A DNA stretch of 64,000 nt from Streptomyces fragilis. GTDB lineage: Bacteria; Actinomycetota; Actinomycetes; Streptomycetales; Streptomycetaceae. The notes under the pieces were generated by a model, which did no database searches, was not told the origin of the DNA, and saw only the letters and a program-made list of their open reading frames with translations. The stretch covers positions 682,001 to 746,000 of the forward strand of contig NZ_BEVZ01000002.1 in the NCBI RefSeq assembly GCF_003112515.1. Direction: 5' to 3'. The stretch's first letter is position 1; each line of letters opens with the position of its first letter. Positions 26,783-34,809 of this stretch are shown piece by piece. The translations under genes and the position numbers were made by a program.

Positions 26783-27904
26783 ATGCCTGACAGGTTGAGT
26801 GCCATACGAACCCGCGCAGCGCTCCGTTCCTCGGCGCGCACCTCCGCCGAGCTGCTGCTGCTCCTGCTGACGGCCGCCGCCGCCCTGTGGCTCCTGGGCC
26901 GCATGTGGCCGGTGCTGTGGCCGCTCGTCGTCGCCCTGTTCCTCACGACGCTCACCTGGCCCCTCACCCGCTTCCTGCGGGCGCACCGCTGGCCCGCCAC
27001 GCTCGCGGCCTCGGTGGTGACGGTGCTGTCCCTGGTGGTCGCGGCGGGCGTGGTCGCCCTGATCGCGGTGCCGGTGAGCTCCCAGTCCGGGCAACTGGTC
27101 GACGGGGTGGTGGACGGGATCAAGCAGCTGCGCGAATGGGCCGCCGGTCCGCCGCTGAACATCGACGACGCGCAGATCAGCAAGGGCCTCGACGCCGCGG
27201 TGGAGCGCCTGCAGGACAGCGCGGGCACCACGGTCTCCGCCGTCGTCACCGGGGTCGGGACGGTGATCAACGGCGTCGTCACCGCCGTGCTGGCGGTCTT
27301 CCTGATGTTCTTCTTCCTGAAGGACGGCCCCCGGTTCCTGCCCTGGCTCGCCCGTCAGCTGCCCGGGAAGTACGCCGTCCACGTGCCCGCCGTCGCCGAA
27401 CGCGGCTGGGACACCCTCGGCGCCTTCATCCGCTCGCAGGCCCTGGTCGGCCTGATCGACGCGGTCCTCATCGGCATCGGCCTGTGGCTCCTCGACATCC
27501 CGCTCGTGCTGCCCCTGTCGGTGCTGACCTTCGTCTCCGCCTTCGTGCCGGTCATCGGCGCCCTGTTCGCCGGCTTCGTCGCGGTCCTCATCGCGCTGGT
27601 CTCCAACGGGCTGACCGACGCGCTGATCGTGCTGGCGATCATCGTCGGCGTGCAGCAGCTGGAGGGCAACGTCTTCCAGCCCATGATCCAGAGCCGGGGC
27701 CTCGGGCTGCACGCCGCGGTCATCCTGCTCGCGGTCACCCTGGGCGGCAACCTGGCCGGTATCGTCGGCAGCCTCCTGGCCGTCCCGGCGGCCGCGCTGA
27801 TCGCGGTGGTGTGGAACTACGTCCGCGAGCAGCTGACCGAGCGGGACGAGCGGCCTCCGCGGGACGGTGAGGCGGACGGCGGCGCCACCGTCGCCACGGT
27901 CTGA
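26783..27904 (+). CDS. AI-2E/PerM family transporter
   Basis: A 373-residue membrane protein of the AI-2E (PerM/TqsA) family. About seven or eight hydrophobic segments are visible, in two groups separated by the amphipathic linker of residues 95-160. Family landmarks are LMFFFLKDGPRFLPWL, the GAFIRSQALVGLIDAVL segment and VGVQQLEGNVFQPMIQSRGLGLHA. Members export small molecules or ions and have been linked to autoinducer efflux and Na+/H+ exchange; nothing here fixes the substrate. The N- and C-termini are short and cytoplasmic. Confidence 0.9.
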   Translation: MPDRLSAIRTRAALRSSARTSAELLLLLLTAAAALWLLGRMWPVLWPLVVALFLTTLTWPLTRFLRAHRWPATLAASVVTVLSLVVAAGVVALIAVPVSSQSGQLVDGVVDGIKQLREWAAGPPLNIDDAQISKGLDAAVERLQDSAGTTVSAVVTGVGTVINGVVTAVLAVFLMFFFLKDGPRFLPWLARQLPGKYAVHVPAVAERGWDTLGAFIRSQALVGLIDAVLIGIGLWLLDIPLVLPLSVLTFVSAFVPVIGALFAGFVAVLIALVSNGLTDALIVLAIIVGVQQLEGNVFQPMIQSRGLGLHAAVILLAVTLGGNLAGIVGSLLAVPAAALIAVVWNYVREQLTERDERPPRDGEADGGATVATV

Positions 27905-27930
27905 TCCGCCGCTCCCCGGCACGCCCCGAA

Positions 27931-27963
27931 AGGCCCGGCCCCGCCGCTCGCGGGTCCGGGCCT
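27931..27963. terminator. Hairpin terminator between convergent genes
   Basis: Arms of 14 bases (AGGCCCGGCCCCGC / GCGGGTCCGGGCCT) pair with one mismatch around a 5-base loop, between the AI-2E gene and the convergent reductase gene. Confidence 0.85.
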
Positions 27964-28017
27964 CCGCCGTCCTCCGCCCCGGTCGTGCGGGTGGGGCGGG
28001 GCGGGCGCGGGTGTTGG

Positions 28018-28662
28018 TCACCGCCTCCAGAACAGGTGGTGCGTCACCCCGCTCGGGCTCGGCACCACGTCCAGGTGGAAGCGGTCGAGCAGCTCGTCGG
28101 GGGACTCCCACAGCCGCAGCCCGGTGCCCAGCTCCACCGGTGAGACCGCCACGTGCAGGGTGTCGACGAGATCGGCGTCCAGGAACTCCCTGACGGTGGT
28201 GACACCCCCGCCGAGCCGGACGTCCTTGCCCTGCGCGGCCTCCCGCGCCTGAGCCAGCACCGTCGCCGGGTCGCCGTCGACGAAGTGGAACGTGGTGTCG
28301 GACAGCGTGAGGGAAGGGCGCGGGTGGTGGGTGAGGACGAACACCGGCGTGCGGAACGGGGGTTCGTCGCCCCACCAGCCGCGCCACTCGTGGTCCGCCC
28401 ACGGGCCGCGCTGGGGGCCGAACTTGTTGCGGCCCATGATCTCGGCGCCGATGTTGCGGGCGTAGTCCCGCGTCAGGTAGTCGTCGAGCCCCCGGCTGCC
28501 TCCCGGGTCGGTGCGCATCGGCCAGCTCGCGGTGGCGCCGGCCCAGGCGAACAGCCTCTCCGGATCGACGTGGCCGAACGGCCTCTCCAGGGTCTGGTCC
28601 TCCCCGGCGCCGATCCCGTCGCTCGAGACGTTGAAGTTCTGCACTCTCAGCAGCTGGGCCAC
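28018..28662 (-). CDS. RibD C-terminal/DHFR-type reductase
   Basis: A 214-residue protein of the RibD_C / dihydrofolate-reductase-like family common in actinobacteria. The N-terminal QNFNVSSDGIGAG, the central EIMGRNKFG and PVFVLTHHPRP, and the cofactor loop VRLGGGVTTVREFLDADLVD match the family. The GTG at 28662 is chosen because a perfect AGGAGG lies five bases before it; a longer frame to 28767 lacks a site. The substrate is unknown. It is the first of several redox or stress genes between 28 and 33 kb. Confidence 0.87.
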   Translation of the reverse strand: MAQLLRVQNFNVSSDGIGAGEDQTLERPFGHVDPERLFAWAGATASWPMRTDPGGSRGLDDYLTRDYARNIGAEIMGRNKFGPQRGPWADHEWRGWWGDEPPFRTPVFVLTHHPRPSLTLSDTTFHFVDGDPATVLAQAREAAQGKDVRLGGGVTTVREFLDADLVDTLHVAVSPVELGTGLRLWESPDELLDRFHLDVVPSPSGVTHHLFWRR

Positions 28663-28763
28663 GCGTTCCTCCTGTGTGGGTGACACGACGGTGGGGAGAC
28701 TCCCCGGGCCGGGAGAAGTCATCGTCGCGCCCTCAGGCCCGCGCGGACGGCACCGCCCCGCGG

Positions 28764-29627
28764 TCACGTCGCGGGCACGGTGATGACCGGGCAGTGCGCC
28801 CGGTGCAGGAGTCCGTGCACCACGGAGCCCACACGCATGCCGGAGTAGCCGCCGTGGCCCCGCCGGCCGACGACCACGGCGAGCGCGTGCTCGGCCGCGC
28901 CGGCCAGCACCTCGACCGGTGACCCCGAGGTCACCTCGTGGGTCAGGGACAGGTCAGGCAGGAGCTCCGTCAGGGGAGCGGTGAGCTCGCCGAGCAGCCG
29001 GGATTCGGCCTGCTGGAGTGCGGCGGGGTCGGGGTGCCGGGTGAAGACCGGCGGCTGCCACACCGCGACGGTCCGCAGGGCGCACCCCCGCAGACGCGCC
29101 TCCTCCGCGGCGAACGCCAGTGCGGCCCGTGACGACTCGCTTCCGTCCACGCCCACCACCAGGTAGGGCGCCGCCTGCGTGGCGTGCTCGGCGTCGCCGA
29201 CGACGGCCACCGGGCACCCTGCCTGTGCGGTGACGGGGACGACGAGCGAGCCGGCGCCGAGGAACTCCTCCGTCCTGCGCAGACGGCGGGAGCCCAGCAC
29301 CACCATCACGGCGTTCCGGGACAGGCCCGCCATCACCTGGGCCGGCCGGCCCTCGAGGAGCGCTGTGGCGACCCGGGTCCCGGGGCTCCGCTCGCGCACC
29401 AGGTCGGCGGCGGAGGCCAGGGCGTTCCGGCCGGCCACCGCCTGCGCCTGGAAGCGGGGACCGTCGTCGACATGCTGGGTGTCGTGCGGCGGAGGGACGG
29501 CGACCACCAGACGCAGGCCGGCCCGGCGTCGCTCCGCCTCGTCCACGGCCCAGTACACGGGGAGGCGCACATCCCTGGCCGGGTCGACCCCGACGACGAT
29601 CTCAGATCGTTCCGCCGTCTCGTCCAT
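28764..29627 (-). CDS. Universal stress protein, tandem UspA domains
   Basis: A 287-residue protein with two UspA domains (about 8-145 and 152-286). The second carries the full ATP-binding signature GRRGHGGYSGMRVGS; the first has a degenerate version (GSRRLRRTEEFLGAGS), so perhaps only one site binds ATP. Tandem USPs in mycobacteria and streptomycetes belong to hypoxia or dormancy responses. ATG at 29627 follows a GGGAGAGG site. The gene is divergent from nicotinate phosphoribosyltransferase; the 232-base gap must hold both promoters. Confidence 0.9.
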   Translation of the reverse strand: MDETAERSEIVVGVDPARDVRLPVYWAVDEAERRRAGLRLVVAVPPPHDTQHVDDGPRFQAQAVAGRNALASAADLVRERSPGTRVATALLEGRPAQVMAGLSRNAVMVVLGSRRLRRTEEFLGAGSLVVPVTAQAGCPVAVVGDAEHATQAAPYLVVGVDGSESSRAALAFAAEEARLRGCALRTVAVWQPPVFTRHPDPAALQQAESRLLGELTAPLTELLPDLSLTHEVTSGSPVEVLAGAAEHALAVVVGRRGHGGYSGMRVGSVVHGLLHRAHCPVITVPAT

Positions 29628-29859
29628 GACGCCTCTCCCTGCCCAGGGTGCGCCCGCGCACGGTGCCGTGCGGCAGCGGAGCCGCCGGAGCGGGTGCGCG
29701 CCGCAACCTGTCCACGGCACCAGAATTCCACACGCGGACGCCTCCGCAACCGGGCACCCGAACGGGACCGGGCCGTCGCCGGCCGCTCGGATGCCTGTCC
29801 GCGGAGCGGGGAACCCGGACGCCGCGGGGCGCCACGAAACCCACGGGAGGTGAGTGGCC

Positions 29860-31227
29860 GTGATGCCGGACGCCACCAACACCGATCTGTACGAGATCAC
29901 CATGGCCATGTGCTACCGGCGCGAGAGGATGGGCGGAACCGCGACCTTCGATCTCTTCGTGCGCGACCTGCCCGCGGAGCGGGGCTTCCTGGTGGCCGCC
30001 GGAGTGGAGTCGGCGCTGGACCTGCTGGAGGGGTTCCGGATCGGCGAGGAGGAGACCGAGGCATTCGCCGCCGCGCTGGGGCGGCCACGCCAGGACCTGG
30101 AACCGCTGCGCGACCTGACGTTCACCGGGGAGGCCAAGGCGGTCCCGGAGGGGCGGATCGTCCTCGCGGGGGAGCCCCTCATGGAGGTGACGGCGCCCAT
30201 CACCGAGGCGCAGCTGGTCGAGACGTGCCTGCTCAACCGGATCAGCCACCAGACGGCGATCGCCTCGAAGGCCGCCCGCTGCGTCCTCGCCGCGGCCGGA
30301 CGGCCCGTCGTGGACTTCTCCCTGCGGCGCACCCACGGCGCCCAGGCGGGCCACCAGGCCGCGAGGCTGGGCGCCCTGGTCGGCTTCGCCGGGACGAGCA
30401 ACGTGGCGGCCGCGGTCCGCGAGGGGATCCCGGCGGTGGGCACCATGGCCCATTCCTTCGTCGAGGCGTTCCCCACCGAGGAGGACGCGTTCCGCGCGTT
30501 CGCCCGCTGCCACCCCGGCCCCCTGACCCTCCTGGTGGACACCTACGACACCGAGCGCGGCGTCCAGGTCGCCGCACGCGTCCTGCGGGACCTGGACCGC
30601 GCGGAGGGCTCGGCGGTCCGTCTCGACAGCGGAGACCTGGGGGCACTCGCCGTGCGGGCCCGTGCGCTCCTCGACGCGGCGGGCCTGCCCGGGGTCCGTG
30701 TCGTCGCCAGTGGCGGGCTCGACGAGTACGCCCTGGACGCACTCGTCCGGGCAGGGGCTCCCGTCGACCTGTTCGCGGTGGGCACGCGGGTCGGCGTCTC
30801 CGCCGACGCGCCCTCCCTGGACTCCGCCTACAAGCTCGTCGAGTACGACGGCCGCCCCGTGATGAAGCTGTCGCAGCACAAGGTCACCGCTCCGGGCGCC
30901 AAACAGGTGCACCGGCGCCCGGACTTCGCCGACGTGATCGGACTGGCCGGGGAGGCGCCGCCCGAGGACGGCGTGCCGCTGCTCGAGACGGTGATGCGGC
31001 ACGGGCGCCGGACGGCGCCCCGGCCCTCCCTCGCCGACCTGAACGCCCGGTTCACGGCGGACCTCGCGGCTCTGCCCGCCTCCGCCCGGCGGATCCGCGC
31101 ACCCCTCGCGCCGCGAGCGGTGCCTTCGCAGCAGCTGGAGCGCCTCACCGGCCGGGTGCGGGCGCGTACCGAGAAGGCCGCGGCGGCGGCGACGGGCGAC
31201 CCGACACGCCCGCACGGCCACGCCTGA
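29860..31227 (+). CDS. pncB: Nicotinate phosphoribosyltransferase
   Basis: A 455-residue enzyme of the NAPRTase family that joins nicotinate and PRPP in the Preiss-Handler route to NAD. Landmarks: N-terminal NTDLYEITMAMCY, substrate region SLRRTHGAQAGHQAA, catalytic-site HSFVEAFPTEEDAFRAF, VDTYDTERGV, RLDSGDLG and the late KLSQHKVTAPGAKQV. Three starts are close together: GTG 29854, GTG 29860 and ATG 29863; the GGGAGG at 29845-29850 best suits 29860. Between a universal stress protein and an Acg-type nitroreductase, it looks like a stress-linked NAD salvage copy. Confidence 0.9.
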   Translation: MMPDATNTDLYEITMAMCYRRERMGGTATFDLFVRDLPAERGFLVAAGVESALDLLEGFRIGEEETEAFAAALGRPRQDLEPLRDLTFTGEAKAVPEGRIVLAGEPLMEVTAPITEAQLVETCLLNRISHQTAIASKAARCVLAAAGRPVVDFSLRRTHGAQAGHQAARLGALVGFAGTSNVAAAVREGIPAVGTMAHSFVEAFPTEEDAFRAFARCHPGPLTLLVDTYDTERGVQVAARVLRDLDRAEGSAVRLDSGDLGALAVRARALLDAAGLPGVRVVASGGLDEYALDALVRAGAPVDLFAVGTRVGVSADAPSLDSAYKLVEYDGRPVMKLSQHKVTAPGAKQVHRRPDFADVIGLAGEAPPEDGVPLLETVMRHGRRTAPRPSLADLNARFTADLAALPASARRIRAPLAPRAVPSQQLERLTGRVRARTEKAAAAATGDPTRPHGHA

Positions 31228-31298
31228 CGATCCCTGCCCGTCAGCTCCGTGTGGCCTCGCACGCGGAGTGGAGTGACGCTGGAGTGGAGGAGGAGACC

Positions 31299-32285
31299 AT
31301 GCCGACGCCGCACATTTCCCCACCGACGGTCCGCGACCTCGTCCACGCCGCCGCGACCGCGCCTTCCCTGCACAACGCCCAGCCCTGGCGTTTCGTGTAC
31401 CACCGCGGTACGGGGGTGCTGGACCTCAGGGCGGACCCGGCCCGCGGTATGCCGTACGCGGACCCCGACCACCGGGCGCAGTTCATCAGCTGCGGCGCCG
31501 CGCTGTTCAACCTGCGGGTCGCGGCCGCCCACAGCGGCCTGGTCATGCACGTCTCCCTGCTGCCCGAGCCGGAGGACCCCTGGCTCGTCGCCCGCGTGCG
31601 CCCCGGAACGGCGGGCGGCGCGGCGGCCACCGGAGCGCTGGCGAGCCTCCGCCCGGCGCTGGCACGCCGTCACACCAGCCGGGTCCCGTTCGAGGACCAC
31701 CCCCTGCCCGACGCGGTCCGGCAGCTGCTGATCCGCGAGGCCGAGGCCGAGGGGGCGCGTCTGCTGTTCCCCGGCGGCTGGCACGTCCGCTTCCTGGTCG
31801 ATCTCATCGCGGAGGCCGAGCACCACGCCGAACACGCCGGCGACCCCGACGAGGCCCGCTGGCTGCGCGTCGGCACCGCCCCGGAACTGGCCCCCGACGG
31901 CGTGCCCTGGTCGGCCGTCGGCCCGCAGAGCCAGGACGCGGCGTGGTACAGCCGCGACTTCGGACACGGCACCGGCCGGGAGCAGGCCCGCGTCCGCTTC
32001 GAACGCCACCCCCAGCTGGCGATCCTCTCCACGGCCGACGACGACCCCCCGCGCTGGGTGCTCGCCGGGCAGGCCCTGGAGCGCGTCCTGCTCGCGGCCA
32101 CCACGGTCCAGGTCGCCACCGGCCTGACCACCCAGCCGCTGGAGCGCCAGTCGCTCCGCTGGCTGCTGCGCGACCCCGTGCACGGCCACGGGGCCGTGCA
32201 GATGATCCTCCGCCTGGGATACGGCCCCACCGGCGCGGTGACGCGACGCCGCCCCGTCGACGACATCCTCGACCTGGAGCCGTGA
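31299..32285 (+). CDS. Acg-type nitroreductase family protein
   Basis: A 328-residue FMN-binding nitroreductase-like protein of the Acg family (mycobacterial Rv2032/Rv3131 type). Family features are the N-terminal AATAPSLHNAQPWRF, the RHTSRVPFEDHPLPDAV block and the C-terminal QALERVLLAATT ... TTQPLE. Acg is thought to hold flavin without using it as a typical nitroreductase, perhaps storing it during dormancy. ATG at 31299 has a GGAGGAGGAGA site. It follows pncB by 71 bases and is likely in the same transcript. Confidence 0.88.
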   Translation: MPTPHISPPTVRDLVHAAATAPSLHNAQPWRFVYHRGTGVLDLRADPARGMPYADPDHRAQFISCGAALFNLRVAAAHSGLVMHVSLLPEPEDPWLVARVRPGTAGGAAATGALASLRPALARRHTSRVPFEDHPLPDAVRQLLIREAEAEGARLLFPGGWHVRFLVDLIAEAEHHAEHAGDPDEARWLRVGTAPELAPDGVPWSAVGPQSQDAAWYSRDFGHGTGREQARVRFERHPQLAILSTADDDPPRWVLAGQALERVLLAATTVQVATGLTTQPLERQSLRWLLRDPVHGHGAVQMILRLGYGPTGAVTRRRPVDDILDLEP

Positions 32286-32442
32286 CGCCGCGCCACCCGC
32301 CGCAGGGACGGTGGCGCCCGGACGTGCTCCTCGCGCGGAGGCGGACGCCCGCCCTCATGGTGGTGGTGCGGGGAGTCGGCCGTTGTGCCGTGCGGAACGC
32401 CGCACGCCGGGACCCCCGCGAACCGTGTGGGAGCTGATCCGT

Positions 32443-33162
32443 ATGGACTCTCGGACGCCGGCCGCGCCCACCGCCGCGGTGCGGGTGGAGGCGGGGCTGG
32501 ACGAGCGGCTGTCGCGCTGGCTGTGGCTGGTGAAATGGCTCCTGCTCGTCCCGCACTACGTGGTGCTGGCCTTCCTGTGGATCGCCTTCCTGGTGGTGAG
32601 CGTGATCGCCTTCTTCGCGATCCTCTGCACGGCCCGCTATCCGCGGCCCCTGTTCGAGTTCAACGCCGGTGTGCTGCGCTGGAGCTGGCGGGTGCACTAC
32701 TACTCGGCCGGCGCCTTCGCCACCGACCGGTACCCGCCCTTCAGCCTCGGCGAGGAACCCGACTACCCGGCGCGGCTCCACATCGCCCGCCCCGGCCGCC
32801 TCTCGCGCGGGCTGGTGCTGGTCAAGTGGTGGCTGCTGACGATCCCGCACTACGTCGTGGTGGGCTTCCTGGCCGGCGGCGGCTACGGAGGCGGCGGCGA
32901 CGAGCACGGGGACGGGAGCGGGGGCGGCCCGTGGATGTGGTCGGCGGGGCTGATCACCGTGCTGGCGTTCTTCGCGATCATCGCCAAGGCGTGCACCGAC
33001 CGGTATCCGAGGGGCCTGTTCGACCTGATCGTCGGGTTCAACCGCTGGGTGCTGCGCGTGGCGGCCTACGCGGCGCTGATGACGGACGCCTACCCGCCCT
33101 TCCGCCTGGACCAGGGCGGCGCCGAACGTGACGCCGGACAGGACGGGCCGCGGGAGCGGTGA
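32443..33162 (+). CDS. DUF4389 membrane protein with internal duplication
   Basis: A 239-residue membrane protein with two DUF4389-type halves. Each begins with almost the same helix (WLVKWLLLVPHYVVLAFLW and LVKWWLLTIPHYVVVGFLAG), continues into a second helix ending AFFAI, then a RYP(R)xLF motif and a DxYPPF motif. The halves are joined by a Gly/Asp loop around residues 148-165. Family function unknown. ATG at 32443 follows GGGAG. It may close the stress-type transcript that starts at pncB. Confidence 0.82.
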   Translation: MDSRTPAAPTAAVRVEAGLDERLSRWLWLVKWLLLVPHYVVLAFLWIAFLVVSVIAFFAILCTARYPRPLFEFNAGVLRWSWRVHYYSAGAFATDRYPPFSLGEEPDYPARLHIARPGRLSRGLVLVKWWLLTIPHYVVVGFLAGGGYGGGGDEHGDGSGGGPWMWSAGLITVLAFFAIIAKACTDRYPRGLFDLIVGFNRWVLRVAAYAALMTDAYPPFRLDQGGAERDAGQDGPRER

Positions 33163-33177
33163 GGAGACGCGCCGGGC

Positions 33178-33251
33178 GGTCCACGGGCGGAGGGGTGCGC
33201 GCGGTCCACGCGCGGAGGGGTGCGCGCGGTGCGAGGCGGAGGGGTGCGCGA
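33178..33251. repeat. Three imperfect 25-bp tandem repeats
   Basis: Units at 33178-33202, 33203-33227 and 33228-33251 share GCGGAGGGGTGCGCG; the first two differ at one base. They lie in the gap between the DUF4389 gene and the leader peptide before rsgA, at the likely promoter. Confidence 0.8.
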
Positions 33252-33359
33252 TAAACGATGGCGCGCGATCGCCGGCGACCCTAAGCTGTGCCGTGTCGGA
33301 GCAGCGCCCCGTTCGTGGGCGCCGCTCGTTCGTGTCGAGGTTTTCAGGAGGTGTGACCG

Positions 33360-33431
33360 ATGGCTGTCTCCGTGACGGGCCCTGCCCGCATCCAGCAGTT
33401 CGTTCCGTTCACCTCCGCGGCCTCCGGCTGA
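33360..33431 (+). CDS. 23-residue leader peptide upstream of rsgA
   Basis: A short ORF with an excellent ribosome site: CAGGAGG ends seven to eight bases before the ATG. It encodes 23 residues, starting MAVSVTGPARIQQFV, and ends in TGA 63 bases before the rsgA start. By contrast rsgA itself has a weak TTG start and poor site. A well-translated leader ahead of a poorly initiated ribosome-assembly GTPase suggests coupling or ribosome-dependent attenuation. A TAAGCT element at 33282-33287 may be the -10 box. It was too short to be found by length-limited gene callers. Confidence 0.6.
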   Translation: MAVSVTGPARIQQFVPFTSAASG

Positions 33432-33494
33432 CCTCACCTCTTCCTGCGCGTCGACGCACGCGCGGTGCCGGGGCCGCCCTTCGAAGGGCTTCCC

Positions 33495-34601
33495 TTGAAC
33501 CTCTCCTCTCTTTCCCCGACCTCCTCGCACCCGCTCACCCGCTTCGGCTGGGACGAGGGCTGGGAGTCCGAGTTCGCCCCGTTCGCCGCGCAGGGGCTGC
33601 TGCCCGGGCGCGTGATCCGGGTCGACCGCGGCCAGTGCGACATGGTCACCTCCGAGGGCGTGATCCGCGCGGACACCGCGTTCGTCACCCCGCACGACCC
33701 GATGCGGGTCGTCTGCACCGGCGACTGGGCCGCGGTGGACCCGGTCGGCGGGCAGCCGCGCTACGTGCGCGACTACCTTCCGCGGCGGACCGCGTTCGTG
33801 CGCTCGACGTCGTCGAAGCGGTCCGAGGGGCAGATCCTCGCCGCCAACGTCGACCACGTGGTCGTCGCCGTGTCGCTGGCCGTGGAGCTCGAGTACGCCC
33901 GCGTCGAACGGTTCCTGGCCCTGGCCTGGGAGTCCGGGGCGCAGCCCGTGGTGGTGCTGACCAAGGCGGACCTGGTCCCCGACCCCGCGACGCTCGGGTA
34001 CCTGGTGCGCGACGTCGAGGGGACGGCGCCCGGGGTGCCGGTGCTGGCCGTCAGCGCCGCGACCGGCGAGGGCGTCGACGTCCTCGCCGCGACCGTCTCC
34101 GGCGGCACGACCGTGCTTCTCGGGCAGTCCGGAGCGGGCAAGTCGACCCTCGCCAACACGCTGCTCGGCGAGGACGCGATGGACGTCCAGGCGGCGCGGG
34201 ACGTGGACGGCAAGGGCCGGCACACCACGACCACCCGCAACCTGTTCGCGCTGCCCGGCGGCGGCGTGCTCATCGACACGCCGGGACTGCGCGGCGTCGG
34301 GCTCTGGGACGCCGGGCGCGGCGTCGGGCAGGTGTTCGCCGAGATCGAGGAACTGGCCGCCGACTGCCGGTTCCACGACTGCGCGCACGTCGCCGAGCCC
34401 GGGTGCGCCGTGCTGGCCGCGGTCGCCTCCGGAGAACTGCCCGAGCGGCGGCTGGAGAGCTACCGCAAGCTGCTCCGTGAGAACCAGTACATCGTGGCCA
34501 AGACCGACGCCCGGGCCCGGGCCGAGATGCGGCGCGAGTGGAAGCGCCGCGGAGCCGAGGGCAGGGCCGCGATGGAGGCCAAGCGGGGCCGGATGCGGTG
34601 A
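33495..34601 (+). CDS. rsgA: Ribosome small-subunit-dependent GTPase RsgA
   Basis: A 368-residue circularly permuted GTPase that releases assembly factors from, and proof-reads, the late 30S subunit. Motif order is that of the family: OB-fold N-terminus, G4 TKADL, G5 VSAATGEG, then G1 GQSGAGKST and G3 DTPG, then the zinc knuckle C-x4-C-x-H-x5-C in CRFHDCAHVAEPGC. The C-terminus is strongly basic, suiting rRNA contact. TTG at 33495 gives the family's usual N-terminus; a GTG at 33465 adds ten residues. The leader peptide immediately upstream is probably part of its control, and a strong terminator follows. Confidence 0.9.
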   Translation: MNLSSLSPTSSHPLTRFGWDEGWESEFAPFAAQGLLPGRVIRVDRGQCDMVTSEGVIRADTAFVTPHDPMRVVCTGDWAAVDPVGGQPRYVRDYLPRRTAFVRSTSSKRSEGQILAANVDHVVVAVSLAVELEYARVERFLALAWESGAQPVVVLTKADLVPDPATLGYLVRDVEGTAPGVPVLAVSAATGEGVDVLAATVSGGTTVLLGQSGAGKSTLANTLLGEDAMDVQAARDVDGKGRHTTTTRNLFALPGGGVLIDTPGLRGVGLWDAGRGVGQVFAEIEELAADCRFHDCAHVAEPGCAVLAAVASGELPERRLESYRKLLRENQYIVAKTDARARAEMRREWKRRGAEGRAAMEAKRGRMR

Positions 34602-34614
34602 CCGTGCCCCGGAA

Positions 34615-34653
34615 GGCGGGGTGGCGGCCGAACGGGCCGGCCGCCACCCCGCC
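34615..34653 (+). terminator. Strong hairpin terminator after rsgA
   Basis: A perfect 15-bp stem (GGCGGGGTGGCGGCC and complement) with a 9-base loop begins 13 bases after the stop codon. Confidence 0.9.
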
Positions 34654-34809
34654 GATCCCGGGCTAAACCTCCGTCACCACCCCTCGTACGGGTGATCCTC
34701 CGCGACGCGTTCAGCACGCTCCGTGTCCGTCGTGTCACGCTGTGAAACGGTCGGCTCCGTCGAGATCGACGCACGCGCGGCCAACTGAACATCGCGGAGG
34801 ACGGAACAC

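Noticed and set aside
29628..29859. DevR/OsdR box between the universal stress protein and pncB genes
   Set aside because: The nearest candidate, GGGAC near 29767 followed by GTCGCC, has the wrong spacing and poor symmetry. I do not claim a site.
29184..32285. A 1033-codon frame covering the stress-protein region and the nitroreductase
   Set aside because: Only the last 328 codons match a family; the rest is antisense to the universal stress protein and out of frame with pncB.
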